A model generated the notes under the pieces. That model worked only from the letters and a program-made list of their open reading frames with translations. It ran no database searches and was not told the DNA's origin. The translations under genes were made by a program, and so were the position numbers. DNA of 64,000 bases, taken from positions 62,001-126,000 of the forward strand of contig NZ_JAUSRH010000006.1 of the NCBI RefSeq assembly GCF_030811715.1. The letters are read 5' to 3'. Of this stretch, positions 43,201 through 49,372 are shown one piece after another (the stretch's first letter is position 1; every line of letters starts with the position of its first letter). The stretch comes from Sinomonas atrocyanea (GTDB lineage: Bacteria; Actinomycetota; Actinomycetes; Actinomycetales; Micrococcaceae).

Positions 43201-43297
43201 CAACGACCTAAACAACAACAATAAGTGGAGCAAGGGCTGGGCGACCCTCGACGACGGCCGGGGCGGAACAGCCAGGACCAACGACGCCACCTGGTAG
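37220..43297 (+). CDS. Giant surface/secreted Ig-like and fibronectin type III protein
   Basis: This 2025-aa protein has an N-terminal membrane-spanning segment (about residues 12-35) after a basic start. Residues about 40-385 are rich in beta strands and look propeller-like. About nine Ig-like/cadherin-like units follow, with NDSDPDGD or NDTDPDGD calcium-binding-type motifs (about 395-1460), then five fibronectin type III domains (about 1463-1900). A cysteine-containing C-terminal domain has DPQCASSACYYFDITARNF and VFVQCWNDGGG. No sortase LPXTG signal is present. It is probably an adhesin or wall-associated scaffold. GTG 37220 is preferred over GTG 37193 because AGGAGAAGG precedes it. Confidence 0.88.
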   Translation: MRRAGGLRHRATRLVVSTAMAVAAALLAAAAILYPGFTSVSADLNDGGVWVTNGSVNMVGHLNFSSKVLDGGVSARSDSFDVVQQGRSVAVQDKGVATLSPVDVAEVRLAGDLPFAGTGSSAFGTTTAALADPGTGRLWALPLDRLSGFTPQNTEPTVQDVPGAVATVSSQNEVVAVSAARTEIVRIPENGEPTFTKVDGLSTSAKVQVAAVGGDVVVLDTGAGTLFLPNGQRITRDDFRNAQLQDTGPEADAVAVGTAKALVTVPLGGGDPRVIEAAAGRAGLPARPVQQGGCIHSAWAGTGVYLRQCGGGQPDIKDIPSARPDSELVFRTNRDVVVLNDVHGGNVWLVTEQMQLVNNWQEIVPQKTVKNGDKEDSAEIMLQKELPKRDEENKPPTAMPDDFGVRPGRTVILPVLLNDSDPDGDVLTVRPSGQAAHIGAVQPIFNGAALQIVVAADAKGNDAFDYEVSDGRGGTATAKVTLAVRDNAANTPPRQMRANTIAVEQGTSVSQNVLGDFVDPDGDEMFLAGASTSGTGDSVRFQPDGTITFTDGGTSLGKKEITLKVSDGRDVTEATITADVRSRGSLPPQTTPDHVRTGVDEPIVVSPLANDIDPSGTGLRLLKVEPVPGLDVVMNSEDGTFSAKAAEPKVYYAVYLASNGSATAQGLVRIDVEAKTADDGAPVAVRDVALLPSGGNVLVDPLANDTDPGGGVLVVQSISLPQDAPVTVSVIDHAILRITDTRGLKEPLSFGYVVSNGDKTASSTVTVTPVPPPAKLDPPVAKPDSVVVRAGDTVTIPVLANDSHPNGAPIKLDPKLVEVPDPASGHLFVDQDKLRFSAGPNPGTVYGIYQVVDPAGQKDSAKVTITIRPADPAQNGMPVPKNLTARVLAGHAAKVAVPLDGVDPDGDSVTITGIEKPPALGTAIVKDGYIEYTAANDASGKDTFTYVVEDRYGGRGVATVLVGVAAVPNTNQKPIPGDDKVSVRPGRPVSVDALANDTDPDGDTVRLVADGFELPQGTTARVDEGRVVVTPPSAPGTVTARYTVDDGRGGRAVGNIIVTVDPNAPLKAPIARDDRVNPMDVAGKKTFAVDVLKNDEDPDGVASDLKVAIPPSAAAPGTTVDGGRVNVALTEAPQAIPYTVTDLDGLRATAIIWVPGLRDQRPVLKTLDPAHAKAGQPLELKLADYVTVRPGRSPRITGESAVSAVAADGSGLVKDAGTLRYTPRKDYGGRASITFEVTDGSGPDDSDGLKSVLTIPIDVEPTADKPNTAPTFATSILEAAQGEDAGQLDLRAATTDPDPGDIDRASYKLTGAAPEGVDVSLDGSVLKAKVTSAQRGTSGRVGIQVDDGRGGKADGTVEVRVVRSTRPLAVANPDAVPDAQAGKPVDIPVLANDANPFPGKPLTVVRAGVGSGGGDARVEGDHVVVTPASGFHGQLTGTYRVGDATGDTEREVEGTFTVTVRDKPDAPSAPVVDGMSSRQVVLHWTPPSNNGAEISAYRVNYAGGSQTCPTTTCTVTGLTNGTKYTFTVVATNAVGDSAPSPASAPITPDAKPSQPGPPVLSRGDKRISMTWTAPANEGTPIQSYTIELSSEEGVQRRTVGAVTQLSWTGLTNGVEYRARIQAKNGAKDPSDWSSLSAAAKPAGAPLAPAAPTATRSTSAVNGGVVDVAWASEPLKNNGEPVTSYDVLVYRGGSVAKTVTGVTGTRQQVTGLDNSSTYTFALVAHNNVGASPQGARSNPVTPYGRPGAVTNLSATPANTTGSGNQVQLAFSPAASNGDPISGYQYSIDGGSSWSGLASNKIVGGLQNGTAYSFLVRAVNSAGPGPSSNRAAANPYGQPKTPVANAATNGIHVNMTWNTGGYNNGRPSTVTVTIDGNTVANDGAATVGNGPDEAHSITVKACVQGEPTNCSSKSDSARTASPSATLAQGPRANDPQCASSACYYFDITARNFHPNSSVFVQCWNDGGGAHVFASYHATTDGNGYFRHNSNCFLGHANDLNNNNKWSKGWATLDDGRGGTARTNDATW

Positions 43298-43365
43298 CCG
43301 TGACGCTCGCCACGGGGGAGCCCCTGCGGACAGCCGCGGTCCTGACGAAGTGAGACCCTTGTCCG

Positions 43366-44862
43366 GTGGAAAACATCCAACGGCCATGGGCCGCCCTGTG
43401 GGCGCTGGTCATCGGCTTCTTCATGATCCTCATCGACACCACGATCGTGTCGGTGGCCAACCCGGCGATCATGCGGGCGCTCGGTGCCGACATCAACTCC
43501 GTCATCTGGGTCACGAGCGCCTACCTGCTCGCCTACGCCGTGCCGCTGCTCATCACGGGCAGGCTCGGCGACCGGTTCGGGCCCAAGCGGATGTACCTGT
43601 TCGGGCTCGTCGTCTTCACCCTGTCCTCACTGTGGTGCGGCCTGTCCGGGAGCATCGTCTCGCTCATCGCCGCGCGCGTGGTGCAGGGCCTCGGTGCCTC
43701 CTTCATGACCCCGCAGACCATGGCGGTGATCACCCGCATCTTCCCGCCTGAGCGGCGGGGCGCAGCGATGAGCGTGTGGGGCTCCACCGCCGGCGTCGCG
43801 ATGCTCGTGGGCCCGATCCTCGGCGGCATCCTCGTGGACGGCTTCGGCTGGGAGTGGGTGTTCTACATCAACGTGCCGGTCGGCGTCATCGGCTTCATCC
43901 TCGCCGCCCGTCTCGTCCCCACGCTTCCCACGCATTCGCATCGGTTCGACTGGCTCGGCGTGGTCCTCAGCGGTGCCGGCATGTTCCTCGTCGTCTTCGG
44001 CATCCAGGAGGGCCAGACCTACTCCTGGGGCACCATCAACGGGCCCATCACCGTCTGGTCGCTGATCATCGCGGGGGTCGTGGTGATGGCGCTGTTCGTG
44101 GTCTGGCAGGCCGTCAACAGGGCCGAGCCCCTCGTGCCGCTCGGACTCTTCCGCGACCGGAACTTCTCCATTGCGAACCTGGGGATCTCGACGGTCGGCT
44201 TCGCCGTCACCTCGTTCGGCCTGCCGACGATCTTCTACTACCAGCTCGTGCGGGGCATGACCCCCACCCAGTCCGCGCTCATGAGCATCCCGCTCGCCGT
44301 GTTCTCCGGCGCCCTCGCGCCGTTCGCCGGCAAGCTCGTGGACCGGGGCCACGCCAAGATCATGAACATCTGCGGCATGCTCGTGTTCGCCGTCGGCCTC
44401 GTCCTCTATGCGGTGCTCATGACGCCGGAACAGCCCATCTGGGTCCTGCTCATCCCGAGCGCGGTGGTCGGCGTTGCGAACGCCGGGATCTGGGGCCCGC
44501 TCGCCACCCTGGCCACCCGCGGCCTCCCGCCTCAGCTGGCTGGCGCCGGGTCCGGCATCTACAACACGACGCGCCAGGTGGGCGCCGTGCTGGGCTCGGC
44601 GGCGATCGCCGCGCTCATGGAGGCCCGACTCTCGGCCGAGCTCCCCACCGGCGGCCGCGCGGCCCCCGCGGGCGAGCTCGCCTCCGGGCACCTTCCGACG
44701 TTCCTCCAGGCAGGCTTCTCAGCCGCCATGGGGCAATCGGTGCTCCTGCCCGCCGCGCTCGGCGTGGTCGGCCTGGCGGTGGCGCTGTTCTTCGTCAAGG
44801 TCCCGCCGGCGGTCGGGAGGCCGGCCGCCGCGGAGGACAAGGTGGCTGAGGGCCGCCGCTGA
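43366..44862 (+). CDS. DHA2-family MFS drug efflux transporter (EmrB/QacA-like)
   Basis: This 498-aa protein has about 14 transmembrane helices. Family motifs are ILIDTTIVSVANPAI (helix 1), ITGRLGDRFGPKRMYLFG (motif A), and GSTAGVAMLVGPILGGILVD with GWEWVFYINVPVGV (motif C region). It would export drugs or toxic organic compounds using the proton gradient. GTG 43366 has no strong RBS. It ends 16 bases before a tandem repeat array. Confidence 0.92.
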   Translation: MENIQRPWAALWALVIGFFMILIDTTIVSVANPAIMRALGADINSVIWVTSAYLLAYAVPLLITGRLGDRFGPKRMYLFGLVVFTLSSLWCGLSGSIVSLIAARVVQGLGASFMTPQTMAVITRIFPPERRGAAMSVWGSTAGVAMLVGPILGGILVDGFGWEWVFYINVPVGVIGFILAARLVPTLPTHSHRFDWLGVVLSGAGMFLVVFGIQEGQTYSWGTINGPITVWSLIIAGVVVMALFVVWQAVNRAEPLVPLGLFRDRNFSIANLGISTVGFAVTSFGLPTIFYYQLVRGMTPTQSALMSIPLAVFSGALAPFAGKLVDRGHAKIMNICGMLVFAVGLVLYAVLMTPEQPIWVLLIPSAVVGVANAGIWGPLATLATRGLPPQLAGAGSGIYNTTRQVGAVLGSAAIAALMEARLSAELPTGGRAAPAGELASGHLPTFLQAGFSAAMGQSVLLPAALGVVGLAVALFFVKVPPAVGRPAAAEDKVAEGRR

Positions 44863-44877
44863 CCCTCCTCCCATCCC

Positions 44878-44940
44878 GCCGAGGTCACCCCGTGGGGCGC
44901 CGAGGTCACCCCGTGGGGCGCCGAGGTCACCCCTTGGGGC
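44878..44940. repeat. Tandem array of three 21-bp units
   Basis: Three 21-bp units (44878, 44899, 44920) carry the core GAGGTCACCCCGTGGGGC; the third has one change. The unit has the same length as, and nearly the same core as, the array at 36958-37041. Confidence 0.95.
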
Positions 44941-45000
44941 GCTCCGCGACCGGACGGACGACGCCGGCCTGCCACCGTCCGCTGGCCGGTCCCGGCACGG

Positions 45001-45105
45001 CGGGGTGATGTCGGGCTCCTAGGGGGTGACGTCGGGCTCCTGCGGGGTGATGTCGGGCTCCTGTGGGGTGGCGTCGGGCTCCTAGGGGGTGACGTCGGGC
45101 TCCTC
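45001..45105. repeat. Tandem array of five 21-bp units, inverted relative
   Basis: Five 21-bp units (45001, 45022, 45043, 45064, 45085) carry the core GGGGTGACGTCGGGCTCCT with small variations. The reverse complement of the core (GACGTCACCCC) resembles the GAGGTCACCCC of the neighbouring array, so the two sit head to head between convergent genes, 60 bp apart. Confidence 0.93.
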
Positions 45106-45115
45106 GGGCGCGCGG

Positions 45116-45823
45116 TCAGCGGGGCGGGAGCGAAACCGCCGCGTACCGCCCCTGCGCCTGTATTCCGAGCGAGTCGGCCAGACGCAGGCCGGCGAGCGCG
45201 TGGGACGGGACTGCGGCCTGCACGATGAGGCCGTCCGCGAGCGCCTCGTGGGCTGCGACCGAGGCAGCGAGCCGTCCGAGTCCCCGGCCCCGCAGCGACG
45301 GGGCGACGAGCACCCCGAGGTCTGCCAGGAGGCCGTCCTGCACCGAGTACGCCGCGCACGCTGCGGGGCCCTCGGGGAGCATGATCGTGAACCGGTGATC
45401 GCGGTCGGCAAGGCCGGCGGACGTGACGTCGTCCGGCGGGCAGCGCATCTCGAGCTCGATCGCCTCCGGAGTCCCGCGGGAAACCTGCGGCTCCGTGTCC
45501 GGCTGCTCGAGCGGCAGGTCATCGGCGAAGCCGAGCACCGCGGTGCGCAGCCCGTGCGCGCGCGGACCGGCGGCGCGCAGCAGCGCTCCGCCGTCGAGCA
45601 GTTCCTCCGCCTCGAGCTCGGCCGCCGCCTCCACAAGCCCGGTCGGACCGACGAGGGCGAGCTGGCCGAAGAGCATGACGGCGACCAGGTCTGAAGCGCC
45701 GTCGTGGCACCCGAGGAGGGTGCCGCCGTCGTCCGCGAAGCTCAGGTCCGGGAGGCCGAGCCGGCGCGCCCAGGCGAGCCGGACGACGCCCCGGCTGCCC
45801 GCGTTGAACGTCTGAGACACCAC
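45116..45823 (-). CDS. GNAT-family N-acetyltransferase
   Basis: This 235-aa protein has a C-terminal GNAT fold with the acetyl-CoA binding LADLGVLVAPSLRGRGLGRLAASVAAHEAL. The N-terminal 120 residues are less typical. The substrate is unknown. GTG 45823 lies 15 bases after pfkA, so it is probably the distal gene of the pfkA transcript. Its 3' end touches the 21-bp array. Confidence 0.82.
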   Translation of the reverse strand: MVSQTFNAGSRGVVRLAWARRLGLPDLSFADDGGTLLGCHDGASDLVAVMLFGQLALVGPTGLVEAAAELEAEELLDGGALLRAAGPRAHGLRTAVLGFADDLPLEQPDTEPQVSRGTPEAIELEMRCPPDDVTSAGLADRDHRFTIMLPEGPAACAAYSVQDGLLADLGVLVAPSLRGRGLGRLAASVAAHEALADGLIVQAAVPSHALAGLRLADSLGIQAQGRYAAVSLPPR

Positions 45824-45838
45824 AGTGCGCCCGTCCGG

Positions 45839-46864
45839 TCAGCCGAACAGGACGGCGGCCTCGTCGTAGCGGTGCTGCGGTACGACCTTGAGCCGGCCGA
45901 GGGCCTCCTCGAAGCCGACATGGGCGATCTCGGTGCCGTGCAGCGAGACCATGGTGCCCCAGCGCCCCTCCACGACCGAGTCGATCGCGGCCATGCCCAG
46001 CCGGGTGGCGAGGACCCGGTCGAACGCGGTGGGGACGCCGCCGCGCTGGATGTGGCCCAGGATCGTGGCACGGGTCTCGATGCCGGTGCGCGCCTCGATC
46101 TCCGGTGCGAGCTGCTCGGCGATGCCGCCCAGGCGCGGGCGGCCGAACGTGTCGAGGCCGCGCTCGGAGTGCGGGGCGTCCATGCCCTCGAGCACGAACC
46201 CCTCGGCGACGACCACGAGGGGAGCCCTGCCGCGGTCGCGGGCGAGCTTCACCCAGGTGGCGATCTGGTCCATGCTGACCTTGTGCTCGGGGATGAGGAT
46301 CGCGTGGGCGCCGGAGGCCATCCCGGAGTGGAGCGCGATCCATCCGACGTGGCGGCCCATGACCTCGGCGATCATGCAGCGGTGGTGGGACTCGCCGGTG
46401 GTGCGGAGGCGGTCGATCGCCTCGGTGGCGATCTCCACCGCGGTGTCGAAGCCGAACGTGTAGTCGGTGGCGTCGAGGTCGTTGTCGACGGTCTTGGGGA
46501 CGCCGACGATCTTCAGGCCGGCGTCGGTGAGGCGCCGCGCCGCCGCGAGGGTGCCCTCGCCGCCGATGGCGATGATGGCGTCGATGCCGAGGCGCTCCAT
46601 CTGGGCCTTGATGACGTCGGGGCCGCCGTTGTTCTCGAAGGGGTTGGTGCGCGAGGTCCCGAGGATCGTGCCGCCCTGCTTGGCCAGGCCGCGGACCGCG
46701 GTGCGCGGCAGGTCGATGACGTCGCCCTCGACCACCCCGCGCCAGCCGTCCCGGTAGCCCACGAACTCCTGGCCGTGCACGGCGATGCCCTTGAGGACCG
46801 CGCCGCGGATGACAGCGTTGAGGCCGGGGCAGTCGCCGCCGGAGGTGAGGATGCCGATCTTCAT
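45839..46864 (-). CDS. pfkA: 6-phosphofructokinase
   Basis: PfkA phosphorylates fructose 6-phosphate in glycolysis. The 341-aa product has ILTSGGDCPGLNAVIRG, IGGEGTLAAARRL, VPKTVDNDLDATDYTFGFDTA and MGRHVGWIALHSGMA. The glycine in GGEGT is the ATP-type residue, while the lysine in PKTVDND is the one usual in PPi-type enzymes; this mixed signature is typical of the actinobacterial group. ATG 46864 begins the conserved MKIGILTSGGDC; an earlier in-frame start adds 39 non-conserved residues. Confidence 0.94.
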   Translation of the reverse strand: MKIGILTSGGDCPGLNAVIRGAVLKGIAVHGQEFVGYRDGWRGVVEGDVIDLPRTAVRGLAKQGGTILGTSRTNPFENNGGPDVIKAQMERLGIDAIIAIGGEGTLAAARRLTDAGLKIVGVPKTVDNDLDATDYTFGFDTAVEIATEAIDRLRTTGESHHRCMIAEVMGRHVGWIALHSGMASGAHAILIPEHKVSMDQIATWVKLARDRGRAPLVVVAEGFVLEGMDAPHSERGLDTFGRPRLGGIAEQLAPEIEARTGIETRATILGHIQRGGVPTAFDRVLATRLGMAAIDSVVEGRWGTMVSLHGTEIAHVGFEEALGRLKVVPQHRYDEAAVLFG

Positions 46865-46952
46865 GCAGGGGGCCTTCCCGTGGGGTGCGGCCGGGCCGTG
46901 GGGCGGCGGGCCGTCGGTGGTGTGCTTGAGGCGCCCCGTTGAGCCCACGCCG

Positions 46953-46958
46953 ATTGTA
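46953..46958 (-). promoter_or_regulatory. -10 box of pfkA
   Basis: TACAAT on the minus strand lies about 89 bases before the pfkA start, implying a GC-rich leader of about 80 nt. No consensus -35 was found. Confidence 0.4.
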
Positions 46959-46988
46959 GCCGCGGGCTGTTGGTGATGCACGCCACAG

Positions 46989-47027
46989 GCAGCGGCGGCC
47001 GCTCCATGACGGAGCGGCCGCCGCTGC
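46989..47027 (-). terminator. Terminator of the PspC operon
   Basis: A perfect 17-bp stem (GCAGCGGCGGCCGCTCC with its complement) and an ATGAC loop lie 22 bases after the last PspC gene on the minus strand. Confidence 0.75.
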
Positions 47028-47048
47028 GGGCCATCTCAGGGGGTCAGC

Positions 47049-47369
47049 TCACGCGGCCGGGCCTCCTGCGCCGGGGCCGCCCGCGCCGGGCCCCACGGGG
47101 CCTGCGCCCGGGCCGCCGGGGCCGACGCCCTTGGGCCGGACCCACTCCTCGAGGATGATCCGGCCGTCCTGGTCCGGGATCACGATCCAGGCCACGAGGT
47201 AGACGAGCACCGCGGGCCCGGGGAGGAGGCAGAGGATGACGAAGACGATCCGCACGAAGGCGGGGTCGACGTTGAGCCTGTCGGCGATGCCGCCGAGCAC
47301 GCCGCCGATGATGCGCCGCGGGCCGCGCTTGAGGCCCATCGAGCGGAGTGAGTCGAAGAACTTGTCCAT
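47049..47369 (-). CDS. PspC-domain membrane protein (106 aa)
   Basis: This 106-aa protein has a PspC domain: GPRRIIGGVLGGIADRLNVD followed by a transmembrane helix (FVRIVFVILCLLPGPAVLVYLVAW). A Gly/Pro/Ala-rich tail follows. PspC proteins sense or respond to envelope stress. It is the last gene of a three-gene minus-strand operon facing away from a PspC-fused histidine kinase. Confidence 0.9.
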   Translation of the reverse strand: MDKFFDSLRSMGLKRGPRRIIGGVLGGIADRLNVDPAFVRIVFVILCLLPGPAVLVYLVAWIVIPDQDGRIILEEWVRPKGVGPGGPGAGPVGPGAGGPGAGGPAA

Positions 47370-47414
47370 GGTCTCTCCCTAGGGTGTGAAGGGTTGATGG
47401 GATGCTGCTGGTCT

Positions 47415-47756
47415 TCAGTCTGTCGTTCCCGGGCCCTCGCCGCGAGGCCCCGGAGTCTCGTACGGGCTCGGGCGGGGGGCGGGCGCGGCCTGGTGGGAGC
47501 CAGGCTCGCCGGGGGCGCCCGCTGCGTCGTCGTCCGGGAGGGCCCTGCGCCGCCGCGCGGCGAGCACGCCGCCGACCACGAGGCCCAGCCCGGCCAGGAG
47601 CAGGACTCCCGCGGCCGCGTAGCCGGGATCGATCGTCAGCCAGCCGAGGCGGTTGGCGAACATGAGCGCCCCCATGACGATCACCACTGCTCCCCACACG
47701 ATCGTTCCGACGGCCGGGCCGGAAACCTCGGGCCGGCTCTGCTGCTGGGTGCTCAT
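47415..47756 (-). CDS. Small two-helix membrane protein of the PspC operon
   Basis: This 113-aa protein has two transmembrane helices (GTIVWGAVVIVMGALMF; AAAGVLLLAGLGLVVGGVLA) followed by a basic RRRR segment and a disordered Pro/Gly tail. Its start lies one base after the stop of the large PspC protein. The role is unknown beyond the envelope-stress context. Confidence 0.8.
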   Translation of the reverse strand: MSTQQQSRPEVSGPAVGTIVWGAVVIVMGALMFANRLGWLTIDPGYAAAGVLLLAGLGLVVGGVLAARRRRALPDDDAAGAPGEPGSHQAAPAPRPSPYETPGPRGEGPGTTD

Positions 47757-47757
47757 C

Positions 47758-49248
47758 TCAGTGCTCCTCGTTGACGGTGACCGAGCTCAGGGTGGCGTCG
47801 AGTTCGACGACGAGCCGTGGCCCGGGTCTGCCGGAGTTGTAGGTGGTGGTGTCGTGCCGGCTCATGCCGGTGGCCTTCTGGCCGTTCGTCGTGACACCCG
47901 CGAGCGTTGCGGACGTGCGCACCTCGACGGGCACGTCCTTCGGCACGGTGATCGTCAGATTGCTCATCGTGGCCTTGACGGGGACCTGGGTCTCCTCGGC
48001 GAGCGGGCCGGCGCTGTCGAGGCGGGAGAGGTCAAGGCTGCCGGTCGACATGGCGATGTCGTAGCCCTTCGTGGCCTCCTGCAGGCTCGTGGGGGAGAAG
48101 GCGACCGGGAGGGAGTGCACACTCGCGAGCCGGTCGGCTCCCTGCGAGACGGCGCTGCCGACGAGCGCGAGGATGGCGAAGAGCGTCAGGATCCCGGCCC
48201 GGCGTCCGCGGAGGCCGGAGACGAGGATGCCGAGGCCGAGGACCACCGCGACGGCGGTCCAGACCGCCCCCGTGGTGAGCGGGAGGACGCCGGTGGCGAT
48301 GAGGGCACCGAGGGAGCCGGCGGCGAGCGCCGCTGCGCCGAGGACCACGAGCAGGTACGGGGCGGTGGGGCGGGGCCGCCGTGGTGGGCGCGGCACGGTC
48401 CGGACCGGGGCATAGGCACCGGCGTAGTGGGGGCCGCTGTAGGACGAGCCGCCGTAGTACGCACCGCCGTAGTACGGCGGGGCCGGGGGGCTCACTTCGG
48501 ACTGCGGGGTCCCGTAGTAGGGGACCCCGTCGCCGGCGGGGGTCGCCTCGCCGTACGACGGCGGTGTCCCCGGCTTGGTGTAGGCCGCGTCGCCGGCGCT
48601 GGGCACGCCTGCAGCGAAGGGACTGCCCTGCTGCCCTCCGGGGGCCGGGGTGGAAGGACCCTGCCGCTGCGCCGGCGGCACGGGCGCGCCGGCGCCGTGG
48701 GCCTCGGCGTTCCGATACGCGGAACGCCTCCGGCTCCCGCGCACGGCGCTGTAGATGCCGAAGCCCACCACGGCGACCCAGAACAGGCCCCAGAAGGCCC
48801 CGCCGATGCCGCGGTCGCCGAACCAGAACCCGGCCCGTGCGCCGCCGAGGCCGATGATCGTGACGATGACGCCGACGGTCATGCCCGCCGTCCAGCGGCC
48901 ATGGGCTGCCTCCTGGGCGTGGATGCGGCCGTCCGGCTCGGGCAGGAGGAGCCACAGGAGCCCGTAGGCGAGGACGCCGACGCCGAGGAAGATCGCGGCG
49001 ACGATGAAGAGGCCGCGGACCAGGATGGGGTCGACGCCCCACCGGTGGGCGAGGCCGCTCGCGACCCCGCCCATCCAGCGGTCGCCGCCGCGGACGACTC
49101 CGAGTCCGCGGATCCAGCCGAAGAAGTCGCCCCCGCGGGGCGGGAGCGGGCGGGGTGCAGGGCCCGTGCCGCCCGGGGTGGGGCGCGCCTCGGGTCCGGG
49201 CTGCGGAAGGGGGTCCGGCTGCTCGCCGGGGGACTGTTCGGTGCTCAT
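47758..49248 (-). CDS. PspC-domain multi-pass protein with LiaF-like C-terminal domain
   Basis: This 496-aa protein starts with a disordered Pro-rich stretch and a PspC domain (DRWMGGVASGLAHRWGVDPI plus helix). After further helices comes a Tyr/Gly/Pro-rich cytoplasmic linker (SPPAPPYYGGAYYGGSSY) and another group of helices. The C-terminal beta-rich domain (ITVPKDVPVEVRTSATLAGV) resembles the toast-rack/LiaF C-terminal region. It probably acts as a membrane sensor or inhibitor for the divergent two-component system. ATG 49248 has AAGGA upstream. Confidence 0.82.
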   Translation of the reverse strand: MSTEQSPGEQPDPLPQPGPEARPTPGGTGPAPRPLPPRGGDFFGWIRGLGVVRGGDRWMGGVASGLAHRWGVDPILVRGLFIVAAIFLGVGVLAYGLLWLLLPEPDGRIHAQEAAHGRWTAGMTVGVIVTIIGLGGARAGFWFGDRGIGGAFWGLFWVAVVGFGIYSAVRGSRRRSAYRNAEAHGAGAPVPPAQRQGPSTPAPGGQQGSPFAAGVPSAGDAAYTKPGTPPSYGEATPAGDGVPYYGTPQSEVSPPAPPYYGGAYYGGSSYSGPHYAGAYAPVRTVPRPPRRPRPTAPYLLVVLGAAALAAGSLGALIATGVLPLTTGAVWTAVAVVLGLGILVSGLRGRRAGILTLFAILALVGSAVSQGADRLASVHSLPVAFSPTSLQEATKGYDIAMSTGSLDLSRLDSAGPLAEETQVPVKATMSNLTITVPKDVPVEVRTSATLAGVTTNGQKATGMSRHDTTTYNSGRPGPRLVVELDATLSSVTVNEEH

Positions 49249-49292
49249 GCCTCCATCCTTCCGCCGCGCCCCGCGCGCACCCATGGGGGGAG

Positions 49293-49314
49293 ACCCTGAA
49301 CGAACCCTGAACGG
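49293..49314. repeat. 11-bp direct repeats between divergent PspC and kinase genes
   Basis: ACCCTGAACGA (49293-49303) is followed directly by ACCCTGAACGG (49304-49314), one helical turn apart, in the 124-bp divergent promoter region. This arrangement suits binding of a response-regulator dimer, here the LuxR-type regulator encoded nearby. Confidence 0.6.
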
Positions 49315-49372
49315 ACCCCGGGAACGGGGGCGCGGGCCCCCTGAGGGCAGGCAACAGTGCTTGGATGGATGC

